From Gracilibacillus alcaliphilus (GTDB taxonomy: Bacteria > Bacillota > Bacilli > Bacillales > Amphibacillaceae), in NCBI RefSeq assembly GCF_016909015.1, contig NZ_JAFBFA010000035.1:1-55859 (forward strand): a stretch of 55,859 nucleotides of DNA, read 5' to 3'. Position 1 is the first letter of the stretch, and each line of letters begins with the position of its first letter. The notes below the pieces were generated by a model. It ran no database searches, was not told the origin of the DNA, and was given only the letters and a program-made list of their open reading frames with translations. The position numbers and the translations under genes were made by a program. This document shows, one piece after another, positions 15,811 to 23,681 of this stretch.

Positions 15811-15905
15811 TTACCAATATGGTAATAAATATTATTGCCAAAAAGGTAATTTTATTGTTGACTTTACCTTTTTGGCAATATATAATTAAGTTACCGATAT
15901 GGCAA
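15811..15905. promoter_or_regulatory. Four 15-bp repressor/Cro operators
   Basis: Sites follow TT(A/G)CC-N5-GG(T/C)AA: TTACCAATATGGTAA 15811-15825, TTGCCAAAAAGGTAA 15835-15849, TTACCTTTTTGGCAA 15864-15878 and TTACCGATATGGCAA 15891-15905. Centre spacing is 24, 29 and 27 bp. The third fills the spacer of the rightward promoter, the fourth covers its start region, and the first is next to the repressor gene's own leftward start. They are the expected DNA targets of the two helix-turn-helix proteins. Confidence 0.88.
15858..15886 (+). promoter_or_regulatory. Rightward early promoter (PR-like)
   Basis: TTGACT at 15858-15863, exactly 17 bp, then TATAAT at 15881-15886. Operator 15864-15878 lies in the spacer, so repressor binding would exclude RNA polymerase. 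It drives the Cro-like gene and presumably the early genes. Confidence 0.85.
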
Positions 15906-15918
15906 AGGTGGTGAGAAT

Positions 15919-16161
15919 ATGCAGAATCAGATTGTAAAAAAAGTTGATCTTGATAAGATTGAAAATTTAAGGAAAAAAGCAAATTATTCATTAGGTGACA
16001 TGTCCAAACTTTTAGGGTACGAAAGTGTAAATGGCTACTATTACTTAGAAAAAGGGAGAAGTAACTTTTCTGCTGAGACTTTAGCCAAAGTAGCAAGCAT
16101 ATTTGATTTAACAGTAGATGAACTTTTTTTTGAAATTGAAATTGCCAAAACGGCAAATTAA
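15919..16161 (+). CDS. Cro-like helix-turn-helix regulator
   Basis: 80 residues with an XRE-like fold (LRKKANYSLGDMSKLLGYES, SAETLAKVASIFDLTVDELF). First gene of the rightward early transcript and divergent from the repressor. A fifth operator copy overlaps its last codons. GGTGGTGAGAAT precedes the ATG. Confidence 0.8.
   Translation: MQNQIVKKVDLDKIENLRKKANYSLGDMSKLLGYESVNGYYYLEKGRSNFSAETLAKVASIFDLTVDELFFEIEIAKTAN
16142..16156. promoter_or_regulatory. Fifth operator at the end of the cro-like gene
   Basis: TTGCCAAAAACGGCAA-type site; the actual 15 bp are TTGCC AAAAC GGCAA with perfectly symmetrical arms. It is the most symmetrical of the five copies and lies 244 bp (centre to centre) from the nearest upstream operator, suggesting repressor looping or a roadblock. 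Confidence 0.65.
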
Positions 16162-16182
16162 AACAAAGCAATCTAGGAGGTG
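16161..16182 (+). repeat. 22-bp direct repeat carrying a ribosome binding site (copy 1)
   Basis: AAACAAAGCAATCTAGGAGG followed by TG occurs here and again identically at 16304-16325. Each copy provides the Shine-Dalgarno (CTAGGAGGTG) of the next small gene (16188 and 16331). The duplication may reflect insertion of the small membrane-protein gene between the copies. Confidence 0.8.
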
Positions 16183-16187
16183 TGCCG

Positions 16188-16295
16188 ATGTTCTTTGATG
16201 ATTGGCCAGATTGGCTGCTTTGGACATTCGCCATTGTTTGTTTCAGCATAGGGATATTTCTTCAATTTTATTGGAACTCTAGTTTCTTTAATTAG
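16188..16295 (+). CDS. 35-aa single-pass membrane peptide
   Basis: ATG 6 bp after CTAGGAGGTG. Residues 8-28 form a hydrophobic helix (DWLLWTFAIVCFSIGIFLQF) after an acidic, Trp-rich N-terminus. Too small for a family assignment. It lies between the two copies of the RBS repeat in the early operon. Confidence 0.55.
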   Translation: MFFDDWPDWLLWTFAIVCFSIGIFLQFYWNSSFFN

Positions 16296-16303
16296 CAATT
16301 TTT

Positions 16304-16325
16304 AAACAAAGCAATCTAGGAGGTG
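16304..16325 (+). repeat. 22-bp direct repeat carrying a ribosome binding site (copy 2)
   Basis: Identical to 16161-16182. It supplies the RBS for the GTG-started gene at 16331. The distance between copies is 143 bp. Confidence 0.8.
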
Positions 16326-16330
16326 GAACA

Positions 16331-16516
16331 GTGACTCATGATAAAGAATCTTTAATTTCACTTTTTCTGTCTAAAGAAAAAGTATTGGAAGGTGGGGGCA
16401 CCATAAACGTAACAATTGAGTTAGAAAAGATGACCCCACAAAATCAAAACAACATAAGACAAGAAGCGATCAAAACTTTAAATAAAGTTGCGGATGAGAT
16501 TTCACTTACCAGTTAA
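16331..16516 (+). CDS. Uncharacterised 61-aa early protein
   Basis: GTG start 5 bp after GGAGGTGG. Mixed helix/strand, polar, no motif. Its last 15 bp overlap the 3' end of the convergent minus-strand gene at 16502-17089. Function unknown. Confidence 0.5.
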   Translation: MTHDKESLISLFLSKEKVLEGGGTINVTIELEKMTPQNQNNIRQEAIKTLNKVADEISLTS

Positions 16517-17089
16517 CCAATTTATTAATGAATGTGCTATAGGTTCAGATAACCAAGAATGTTTACTTAAGGAATTAGAGAAACGTGATAATGTCCCTTT
16601 TTGAACAGGTATATTATTTTCGGTGATTGCTTTTAGCATATCAATCAGTTCATTTAATTCTTCTTTATCTTCATTTGCATTTTGATTGATCAATTCCTTT
16701 AGATAATCAAGAGTGTATGAATTTTCAATAGTTGCAGAATGTTGAGTTCCAATTATAGAACCTTCAGCTTTTTCTATGTTAAAAACAACATTCGCAGAAT
16801 TACTTTTTGCTTGTTCAAACTCAGCTTTAGTTTGAACAAAAACGTTCTGATACTGGGCTTTTCCTTTTATGAAAACTGTATCAATATCAAAAACACAGAA
16901 TTCATCTTGGCTATCAGTAATTTTTAGCCAATCTCCTACTTTGATTGGTTCATCTAAAAATATTTGGAAAACGGTTTTGTTATTCTTTTTGTTTTTCAAT
17001 CCGTCAATTTTTTTAATGAATTTATTATCACGTATAATATCTAATTTTTGTCCGTGTCTTGTCATGAAACTAGCTAATGGATTTCTCAT
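16502..17089 (-). CDS. Uncharacterised 195-aa prophage protein on the opposite strand
   Basis: Preceded by a near-perfect AAGGAGGTGAT ribosome binding site. The N-terminal half is beta-rich (VFQIFLDEPIKVGDWLKITD, FCVFDIDTVFIKG), and a helical C-terminal part (LNELIDMLKAITENN) ends in GTLSRFSNSLSKHSWLSEPI and then NWLTGK. I recognise the C-terminal pattern from other Bacillota prophage proteins but know no function. It is an isolated gene read against the early operon, the usual setting of a lysogen-expressed accessory gene. Confidence 0.6.
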   Translation of the reverse strand: MRNPLASFMTRHGQKLDIIRDNKFIKKIDGLKNKKNNKTVFQIFLDEPIKVGDWLKITDSQDEFCVFDIDTVFIKGKAQYQNVFVQTKAEFEQAKSNSANVVFNIEKAEGSIIGTQHSATIENSYTLDYLKELINQNANEDKEELNELIDMLKAITENNIPVQKGTLSRFSNSLSKHSWLSEPIAHSLINWLTGK

Positions 17090-17159
17090 ATCATCACCTC
17101 CTTCCTAGTCCCAGTTTACTAGAAAAGGATGGAAATAAAAAAACAAAGGAGTGAAACAA

Positions 17160-17876
17160 ATGAATCAACTAACAAAAATGTTTGAAGGTCACCAATTAAG
17201 AATCATTGAGCAGAATAGTGAACCATGGTTTGTTGCCAAGGATGTTTGTTCCATCTTAGAAATTAAAAATAGTCGTGACGCAGTCTCAAGATTAGATAAT
17301 GATGAAAAAGCTGGTGTCGTTTTAACCGACGGTAGCCAGAATAGGCGGTATCAAGCCGTTAATGAATTTGGTCTTTATAACTTGGTTCTTGGCAGCCGAA
17401 AGTCAGAAGCTAAGAAATTCAAACGATGGGTTACACATGAAGTTATCCCATCGATTAGAAAAACCGGTGCTTACCATCAACCAAAAATTTTAACCGCAAA
17501 AGAACAACTAAAAGCTTCTATGCAACTCTCGCTCGAACATGATGAAAAGTTAGAAAAGCACAATGAAAGACTAACTTACCTTGAAGATCATATGCGAATT
17601 GACGGGCTTCAAGAAAAGAAACTTAAAAGCAAGGCCAAAACAAAAGCTATGGAATCATTAGGTGGTAGTAAATCCAATGCTTATCAAAGTATTAGTCGTA
17701 AAGTGTTCAGTTCTATATGGAGAGATTTCAACGAACATTTTGAGCTACCAAGATACAGTGAACTTCCACGTAAGCAGTTTGAAGATGGGATGAAATTTCT
17801 TAACATGTGGCAACCATCCACTAGCTTAAGAATTGAAATTCAAGAAATTAACCGTCAACTGCAAGAAATTCTTTAA
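17160..17876 (+). CDS. Bro-N-type antirepressor
   Basis: 238 residues. The N-terminal Bro-N domain has IIEQNSEPWFVAKDVCSIL, RLDNDEKAG, VNEFGLYNLVLGSRKSEAKK and VIPSIRKTGAYH. The C-terminal half resembles ORF6C-type antirepressor domains (AYQSISRKVFSSIWRDFNEH, YSELPRKQFEDGMKFL). Such proteins bind or displace phage repressors and DNA to promote lytic growth. The ATG at 17160 is 8 bp from AAAGGAG; a GTG at 17151 overlaps the SD and is rejected. Confidence 0.85.
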   Translation: MNQLTKMFEGHQLRIIEQNSEPWFVAKDVCSILEIKNSRDAVSRLDNDEKAGVVLTDGSQNRRYQAVNEFGLYNLVLGSRKSEAKKFKRWVTHEVIPSIRKTGAYHQPKILTAKEQLKASMQLSLEHDEKLEKHNERLTYLEDHMRIDGLQEKKLKSKAKTKAMESLGGSKSNAYQSISRKVFSSIWRDFNEHFELPRYSELPRKQFEDGMKFLNMWQPSTSLRIEIQEINRQLQEIL

Positions 17877-17905
17877 AAATAAGTCAATAGAAGGAGGTGA
17901 TTTCA

Positions 17906-18229
17906 TTGTTCGAAACGACTTTAAAGCCACAACCTGATTTCGAAGCAAAGATGTACGACATTATGTATCAAGTTGCAGAGAAAGCCCAACAGGATAGAGA
18001 TCAGTTAAATGAATTGCCTTATTTACTAAGTAAGACTCAACTAGCTAAACATGTTTTTAATGTCAGTCCACAGACATTAGACACCCACATTATCAAACGT
18101 GGTGATTTCCCTAAACTGAGAGTTGGAGAACGTGTTCTTTATCCCAAAGATGAATCAATTAAATGGATTAATGAACATCTTGAGTTTGTAGATACTTTAG
18201 CCCCTGATAGACATATAGGCATTGTGTAA
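17906..18229 (+). CDS. Excisionase/DUF771-like DNA-binding protein
   Basis: 107 residues from a TTG 5 bp after GGAGGTGA (a GTG at 17897 lies within the SD). Residues 40-95 (YLLSKTQLAKHVFNVSPQTL, RGDFPKLRVGERVLYPKDES, IKWINEH) follow the winged HTH layout of DUF771 and HTH_17 excisionase-like proteins. Early-region position fits a regulator or directionality factor. Confidence 0.6.
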   Translation: MFETTLKPQPDFEAKMYDIMYQVAEKAQQDRDQLNELPYLLSKTQLAKHVFNVSPQTLDTHIIKRGDFPKLRVGERVLYPKDESIKWINEHLEFVDTLAPDRHIGIV

Positions 18230-18301
18230 TCTATAAAACTATTTTACTACCAGTTTATGTATTCAAAATATACAAATAAATACAAAAAGGTTAGGGATTT
18301 T

Positions 18302-18817
18302 ATGAAAGCAGGAAGGCCTCTAAGGGGTGTAAGGAAGAGGAAGGAGTTGAGTCAAGAAAATGTGGCTCACGACCTATATATAAGCAAGCAATTAGTTTCT
18401 CATATGGAAAATGATCGCAGAACTTTGAGTGAGGAACTGGCAAAGAAAAGTGTCTCCTATTTTGGAGAAGCTAGATATGGATATGAAATCGCTCATGAAA
18501 TAGCAGCTGATTTTATTCCTCCACTTGCTACAGCGAATAAAGGGATTGAGTGGCACAGACTGGCGCTTGAAGAAACCTTTAAGGTGCAAGCTTCGGAGGC
18601 TATAGAAATCCTCGATAAAATTAGCTTGGCTAAACATCCTAGTTTTATCGATGAGGAAGAAAAACGATCAATTGAATTAGCTGTCAAAGAACTGTTGGAT
18701 GTTCAACTGATACTTTCTTCATTTCTATCCAAGTTAGAGCATGCCTATCCAATCTCAGTTAAAGATTGTATGAGAAAACGGCTGCCCAATTGGAAGGTTA
18801 TGGGGTGGATTGAATGA
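18302..18817 (+). CDS. XRE-family regulator with helical C-terminus
   Basis: 171 residues from the ATG at 18302, six bases after TTAGGG; the frame also has an ATG at 18257 without an SD. An N-terminal HTH (GVRKRKELSQENVAHDLYIS, KQLVSHMENDRRTLS) is followed by a long helical region (residues 60-171). Its stop overlaps the next small ORF (ATGA). Probably an early transcriptional regulator. Confidence 0.7.
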   Translation: MKAGRPLRGVRKRKELSQENVAHDLYISKQLVSHMENDRRTLSEELAKKSVSYFGEARYGYEIAHEIAADFIPPLATANKGIEWHRLALEETFKVQASEAIEILDKISLAKHPSFIDEEEKRSIELAVKELLDVQLILSSFLSKLEHAYPISVKDCMRKRLPNWKVMGWIE

Positions 18818-18894
18818 AAGCAGTAGACATAGCACATGGATTAACGTTTGTCGCTGCAGTTTTATTTATATATTTCAGCTTATTAAATATTTAA
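18814..18894 (+). CDS. 26-aa membrane peptide, coupled to the XRE gene
   Basis: ATG overlaps the upstream stop as ATGA, suggesting coupled translation. The sequence is an almost pure membrane helix (HGLTFVAAVLFIYFSLLNI). It ends 11 bp before the next gene's ATG, and the GGAGG of that gene follows its stop. Confidence 0.45.
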   Translation: MKAVDIAHGLTFVAAVLFIYFSLLNI

Positions 18895-18905
18895 TGGAGG
18901 TATCG

Positions 18906-19148
18906 ATGAAGATGACATTCGAAGAAATGCTTAATTGGACCAAACGCTTTAAGGAAATTATGGCTTGTAATGATATAGCAATCAAGAAGGCCAGATTAAA
19001 AGTTATGCAAGTGGATCTTGAGAATACCTACAACATCCCCATGACGAATGGATTGCAATTTCGCAAAGATCAACCACAACTAATGGCATTATATATCACC
19101 GTAGTCGAGGCAGTAGAGGAGGGGAATTATGTCGAAAAATTATCGTGA
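18906..19148 (+). CDS. Uncharacterised 80-aa early phage protein
   Basis: ATG at 18906 after ATGGAGGTATCG. The frame extends upstream but those codons overlap the 26-aa peptide and lack an SD. Helical, with two Met at the start (MKMTFEEML). The stop lies inside the next gene (20-bp overlap). No family recognised. Confidence 0.55.
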   Translation: MKMTFEEMLNWTKRFKEIMACNDIAIKKARLKVMQVDLENTYNIPMTNGLQFRKDQPQLMALYITVVEAVEEGNYVEKLS

Positions 19149-19362
19149 TTACACAATAGGCGAGTTGTTGGATTTGGGTTTCAATGTCAATGTTTATGAC
19201 CATAACATTCGTTCGAAAGATGGAGCGAAAAAGCACATTAAGATGTTCGAAGGGGTAAGTGAACCAGTATTCGAAAAGCTTGAGAATACAGATACTGATG
19301 TTGTAGAAGCGAAAGATGGACGAAAATTCGAAGTAGCTTATTTTGTCAAGAAGGAGGGATAG
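19129..19362 (+). CDS. Uncharacterised 77-aa early phage protein
   Basis: ATG after GAGGAGGGGAATT. Compact alpha/beta composition (YTIGELLDLGFNVNVYDHN). Overlaps the upstream gene by 20 bp and precedes the next by 3 bp, so it is part of a tightly packed early operon. Function unknown. Confidence 0.55.
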   Translation: MSKNYRDYTIGELLDLGFNVNVYDHNIRSKDGAKKHIKMFEGVSEPVFEKLENTDTDVVEAKDGRKFEVAYFVKKEG

Positions 19363-19365
19363 AAT

Positions 19366-19548
19366 ATGCCTTGGTTGTTTACCGCAAGTAAGTTGATAAA
19401 AGCAAAGGAACTCCGTGAGCATATAAGAGAAGCAAAGAAAACACCTGAACTATTGCTTGCTATGGAATTGGAAATCAAGAAGGAAATGGTAAGACATAAA
19501 AAGCAGCAAGCTAGGACGGCCATCCTGCTTACTGCACTTAATAAATAA
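19366..19548 (+). CDS. Uncharacterised 60-aa basic helical protein
   Basis: ATG 7 bp after AAGGAGGGA. Mostly one or two amphipathic helices (LIKAKELREHIREAKK, ELEIKKEMVRHKKQQA) with a hydrophobic C-terminus (TAILLTALN). No family recognised. Confidence 0.5.
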   Translation: MPWLFTASKLIKAKELREHIREAKKTPELLLAMELEIKKEMVRHKKQQARTAILLTALNK

Positions 19549-19601
19549 GATTAAGCCAATTATAGCACACAGCTATAGTTGGCACAATGGAGGGTTTATT
19601 C

Positions 19602-21581
19602 ATGAAAACAATTGAAATCAAAGAATTGTATTTGCGGAATTTTAAAGGGATCAAAGATCTAGTAATTAATTTTGCTGGCAATACGGATATATTCGGTGCA
19701 AACGGCATCGGAAAGACAACGGTTATTGATGGATTTATGTGGGTTCTTTTTGATAAAGACAGTCAGAACCAGAAGAAGTTTGATATTAAGCCCCAAGATG
19801 AAAAAGGTGAGTCCTTGCATGGGTTAGAACATGAGGTGAAAGTGACCTTGATTGTAGATGGTATGGAGAAGGAATTGCGAAAGGTCTATAAAGAAAAATG
19901 GACCAAAAAACGTGGGCAACACACAGCTGAGTTTACTGGCCATACAACCGATCACTTTATTGATTCTGTACCAGTAAGCAAAAAAGAATATGAGGCAGAT
20001 GTAGCAGACATTATCGATGAAGATATTTTTAAATTATTGACTATCCCAACATATTTTAACGAACAACTGCACTGGAAAGATCGTCGAGAAACCTTGCTTG
20101 AGATAGCTGGTGATGTAGATGATCAAGATGTCATTCAATCCAATAGGAAATTGGAAAAATTAGCTGAATTATTAAATGGAAAATCAATAGATGATGTGCG
20201 CAGAATCATTGCTGAAAAGCGAAAAGAAATCAATGCAGAATTAGAGCGTATTCCTGTACGTATCGATGAAGCCACAAAAAACATGCCAGATGTAAGTGGA
20301 TTGAGTGAGTCAGAAGTCAATAGTCAGCTTGATGAAATAAATAGCCAAATCGAAACTACAAACGAACAAATAAGCGATATTAAAAATGGGAGTGTTAGCA
20401 GCCATTTAAAAGCAAAAATAAGTGATATTGATTTAAAACTCTCCCAAGTTAAAAATCAACACGAGCAGGATAATCAGCAGGTAATTTATCGCTTGCAAGC
20501 TAAGCTGCAGGAAGAACAGGCTAATGCACAAATCATCAAGTCAAAAATGGACAATTTAAACGATCGCCAAACATCAAATAAGGTACGTGAGAAGGAACTT
20601 AATGCAAATATTTTAAGATTGAGAAATGAATGGAATGAACTTAATGCTGAGGTGTTTGAGCATAATGCAGAGTGTGTTTGCCCTGCCTGTGGTCAAAATT
20701 TGCCAGAAGATCAGGTTAATGAGGCAAGAGAAAAAGCTAAGCAGCAATTTAATATTAAAAAATCAGAAATGTTAGAGCTCGTCAAAAATAAAGGGGTTAG
20801 CGCAAAAGAAAAACTTGTTGCTGTATATCAGGAAAATGAATCAATCCAAATGAAAATACAAAGCTTGATTGAACAGGAAAAGAAAATAGCTGACTCGCTT
20901 ACTAAGGTAGAAGAGGATTTGAAAGAGGCAAAGGAGAGTGCAACACCTTTAGAAGATAACAATCAATATCAAGAGTTAATGACACAAAAAAAGGACCTGA
21001 AACAAGCTATCGAGGACGCACAAGAAAACGTGTCAGAAGCTATTGATAAAGTGTTAAAAGACAAAAGTCTACTCCAAGCAAAACAAATCGAATTACAAGA
21101 AACGCTTGCTGATTTCAAGCAAGTTGAATATGCATTAAATCGTATAAAAGAACTTGAGGAACAACAAGTAGAATTAGCTGCAGAGTTCGAACGGCAAGAA
21201 GAGAAACTATATCTATCTGAGGAATTCATTCGCACGAAAGTAAACATGTTGGAGGATAAGATCAGTAGCAAATTCCAATATGCCAGATTCAAATTGTTCA
21301 ACAAAAACATCAACGGCGGTTTAGAGGAAACTTGCGAAACCATGTATAAAGGTGTGGCCTATAACAGCAATTTAAACAATGCTGCTAAGGTCAATGTAGG
21401 TTTGGATATCATCAATACACTATCAAGTCATTATGGGGTGCGTGTACCAATTTTCTTTGATAATGCGGAGTCGGTAACTGATTTGATAGATAGTGAGTCT
21501 CAGATTATTAGATTAGTAGTTTCAAAATCAGACAAGGATTTACGTGTAGAAACTAATGAAAAGGTTGGTGTGGCGCAATGA
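19602..21581 (+). CDS. SbcC/Rad50-like ATPase
   Basis: 659 residues of the RecF/SMC/SbcC architecture: Walker A FGANGIGKTT (31-40), long coiled coils at about 185-350 and 375-560, a zinc-hook CPACGQNLP near residue 360, and a C-terminal Walker B-like VPIFFDNAESVTDL. The start is the ATG at 19602 (8 bp after GGAGG); an ATG five codons earlier overlaps that SD. First gene of the phage recombination set, with RecT downstream. No SbcD-type nuclease is adjacent; the MBL-fold protein at 22,952 could be the nuclease partner, but that is inference. Confidence 0.85.
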   Translation: MKTIEIKELYLRNFKGIKDLVINFAGNTDIFGANGIGKTTVIDGFMWVLFDKDSQNQKKFDIKPQDEKGESLHGLEHEVKVTLIVDGMEKELRKVYKEKWTKKRGQHTAEFTGHTTDHFIDSVPVSKKEYEADVADIIDEDIFKLLTIPTYFNEQLHWKDRRETLLEIAGDVDDQDVIQSNRKLEKLAELLNGKSIDDVRRIIAEKRKEINAELERIPVRIDEATKNMPDVSGLSESEVNSQLDEINSQIETTNEQISDIKNGSVSSHLKAKISDIDLKLSQVKNQHEQDNQQVIYRLQAKLQEEQANAQIIKSKMDNLNDRQTSNKVREKELNANILRLRNEWNELNAEVFEHNAECVCPACGQNLPEDQVNEAREKAKQQFNIKKSEMLELVKNKGVSAKEKLVAVYQENESIQMKIQSLIEQEKKIADSLTKVEEDLKEAKESATPLEDNNQYQELMTQKKDLKQAIEDAQENVSEAIDKVLKDKSLLQAKQIELQETLADFKQVEYALNRIKELEEQQVELAAEFERQEEKLYLSEEFIRTKVNMLEDKISSKFQYARFKLFNKNINGGLEETCETMYKGVAYNSNLNNAAKVNVGLDIINTLSSHYGVRVPIFFDNAESVTDLIDSESQIIRLVVSKSDKDLRVETNEKVGVAQ

Positions 21582-21871
21582 TTTTAAGCGGGGTTTTTGA
21601 CAATCAGAATGGGTACGCTGAAGTTGAAAAGGATTTGAAAGAACGATTTAGCGTGGAATATCTAAGTGAATTAGGGCAATTAAAAGTTTTTGATGATTTT
21701 GAAGTTAAACCTGGTTACGCCCATTGTATGTACCACGGGAAATTAAAGGAAGGCGTGGTACTTACTGAATTAGAAATCGCAATGATTTGCGATAGCGGCT
21801 ATTCCTTTTTTGGAGGACACAGCAATCTTTATGGTGATGGTCGTTTCGAAGTAAAGATTTGGACAGATTAA
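21578..21871 (+). CDS. Uncharacterised 97-aa protein of the recombination operon
   Basis: Overlaps the SbcC-like gene by 4 bp (ATGA). Mixed alpha/beta (VEKDLKERFSVEYLSELGQL, CDSGYSFFGGHSNLYGDGRF). No motif. Coupled translation suggests a role with the ATPase or RecT. Confidence 0.55.
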   Translation: MILSGVFDNQNGYAEVEKDLKERFSVEYLSELGQLKVFDDFEVKPGYAHCMYHGKLKEGVVLTELEIAMICDSGYSFFGGHSNLYGDGRFEVKIWTD

Positions 21872-21893
21872 TTTTATAGGAGAGTGAAATTTC

Positions 21894-22952
21894 ATGTCAA
21901 ATAACATTCAACAGTCAAATCAACTGGCTAAGAAGGAAAAAACACAATCAGAACGCTTTATGGAAAAGGTAGTCAAAGAATTCGGTAGTGGGGTTGGCAA
22001 ACCAGCCCTTACCGATTTTCAAAAGAGGTTAGCGCAAAACTACTTTATATCACTGGATGCCGTTTTAAAAACTTCGGAAGAACGACGTATGAAAAAATCC
22101 GAAAAATATCGCGATCCCTTACCGGTTTCTTGGAACAACATTAACATGAATAAGTTGGCTACAGATGTTGTGACCATGGCAAGAATCGGGTATGATCCTG
22201 CCCAGCCGAATCATATCAATATGATTCCTTTTAAGAATAATCGTACTAATCAATATGATATTGGATTTGTGGAGGGATACAGAGGACTGGAATTAAAGGC
22301 TCAAAAGTATGGTTTACATGTACCAGATAGTGTAATTGTTGAACTAGTTTATTCAAATGACCATTTTAAGCCCTTGAAAAAAAACAGTCATAATCCTACA
22401 GAAGGCTATGAATTCAGTGTGGAAAATCCATTTGACAGAGGTGAATTACAAGGTGGTTTTTACTATCACGTTTTCAAAGATAACCCAGATAAAAACAAGT
22501 TAGTAGTTATGTCTATCCAAGAAATTGAAAAGAGAAAACCAAGCCATGCCAGTGTTGAATTTTGGGGTGGTGAAAAACCTAAATGGCAGAACGGTCAAAA
22601 GGTAGGCACTGAAAAGGTAGAGGGTTGGTATGACAAGATGTGTTGGAAAACAATCTTTCGTGCAGCCCACCACGATATCACGATTGATAGTACAAAAATT
22701 GATGAAGATTATTTGAATATGAAAAGGATGGAAGATGAATTTGACGATGTGCAAGTTCAACAGAACATCAACGAAAATGCAAATAAAGATTACATCGATG
22801 TAGAGTTTACTGAATCACCAGAAGAAACTCCAGAACCCAATCGAGAACCAGCAGTTGTAGAAAATCCAACACAGGTATCTAATGATGATGAATTAGAACA
22901 AGCAGCCAAGGATTTAGACGATCAAATAGAAGAGTCAGGACCACCATTCTAA
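21894..22952 (+). CDS. recT: RecT-family single-strand annealing protein
   Basis: 352 residues; binds ssDNA and anneals complementary strands in phage recombination. Family signatures include ALTDFQKRLAQNYFISLDA, DVVTMARIGYDP, NHINMIPF, GFVEGYRGLELKAQKYGL and a C-terminal core ending KMCWKTIFRAAHHDI. After residue 280 there is a disordered acidic tail ending DQIEESGPPF, similar in style to the SSB C-terminal hook. The YqaJ-type exonuclease common beside RecT is absent here. Confidence 0.93.
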   Translation: MSNNIQQSNQLAKKEKTQSERFMEKVVKEFGSGVGKPALTDFQKRLAQNYFISLDAVLKTSEERRMKKSEKYRDPLPVSWNNINMNKLATDVVTMARIGYDPAQPNHINMIPFKNNRTNQYDIGFVEGYRGLELKAQKYGLHVPDSVIVELVYSNDHFKPLKKNSHNPTEGYEFSVENPFDRGELQGGFYYHVFKDNPDKNKLVVMSIQEIEKRKPSHASVEFWGGEKPKWQNGQKVGTEKVEGWYDKMCWKTIFRAAHHDITIDSTKIDEDYLNMKRMEDEFDDVQVQQNINENANKDYIDVEFTESPEETPEPNREPAVVENPTQVSNDDELEQAAKDLDDQIEESGPPF

Positions 22953-23653
22953 TGATTGAAATAAAGACATTGGCTTCAAGTTCAAAGGGGAACTGTTACC
23001 ACATTACGGATGGTACCACTTCCCTGCTGCTGGAAGCTGGAATAAAGTTCAGAGACGTGCGGATTATGTTGAATTTCCAAACAAGTGATATAGCAGGCTG
23101 CTTAATTAGTCATGAACACAAAGATCACTGTATGGCTGTGCAGGATGTACTAAGGACAGGAATCGATACGTATATGAGTGCTGGTACTGCAGAAACAATA
23201 GGCATTACTCATCATCGAATAAAGCCTATTAAAGCATTAGAATCTTTTGAAGTCGGAACGTGGAAAATCATGCCCTTTAATGTAGAACATGATGTTGCAG
23301 AGCCATTAGGCTTCTTATTAGCAAATAGAGCAGGCGAGAAGCTTTTATTCGCCACTGATACCTATTACATTCGCTACAGGTTTAGAGGGCTAACACATCT
23401 ACTTATAGAGTGTAATTACAGCAAAGCAATACTAGATCAAAACATCATCGACGGTGTGGTGCCGAAGGTCATGAGGAAAAGGCTTATTCAGTCGCATATG
23501 AGCCTTGAAAACTTAATAGATTTTCTAACCGCAAATGACCTTTCAAAGATACAAGAGATCCACTTGCTGCACCTTTCAGATACAAATAGTGATGAAGCGT
23601 TATTTAAACGTACAGTGCAGAAATTAACTGGGAAACTTGTATTTATAGCATGA
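22952..23653 (+). CDS. Metallo-beta-lactamase-fold hydrolase (phage YycJ-like)
   Basis: 233 residues, starting at an ATG that overlaps the recT stop. MBL metal motifs are SHEHKDH (HxHxDH), FNVEHDVAEPLGF, FATDTYY and HLSDTNSD. The closest general relatives are YycJ/WalJ-type MBL proteins, some of which are DNA exonucleases in mismatch repair. Placed directly after RecT, it could supply the resecting nuclease; this is an inference from context. Confidence 0.8.
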   Translation: MIEIKTLASSSKGNCYHITDGTTSLLLEAGIKFRDVRIMLNFQTSDIAGCLISHEHKDHCMAVQDVLRTGIDTYMSAGTAETIGITHHRIKPIKALESFEVGTWKIMPFNVEHDVAEPLGFLLANRAGEKLLFATDTYYIRYRFRGLTHLLIECNYSKAILDQNIIDGVVPKVMRKRLIQSHMSLENLIDFLTANDLSKIQEIHLLHLSDTNSDEALFKRTVQKLTGKLVFIA

Positions 23654-23681
23654 CAGGCTTAACTGAACGGAGGTGAATGGG

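Noticed and set aside
15785..16249. 154-codon minus-strand ORF across the operator region and cro-like gene
   Set aside because: It is antisense to the Cro-like gene and crosses the promoters; Leu/Ser/Gln-rich shadow composition and no RBS.
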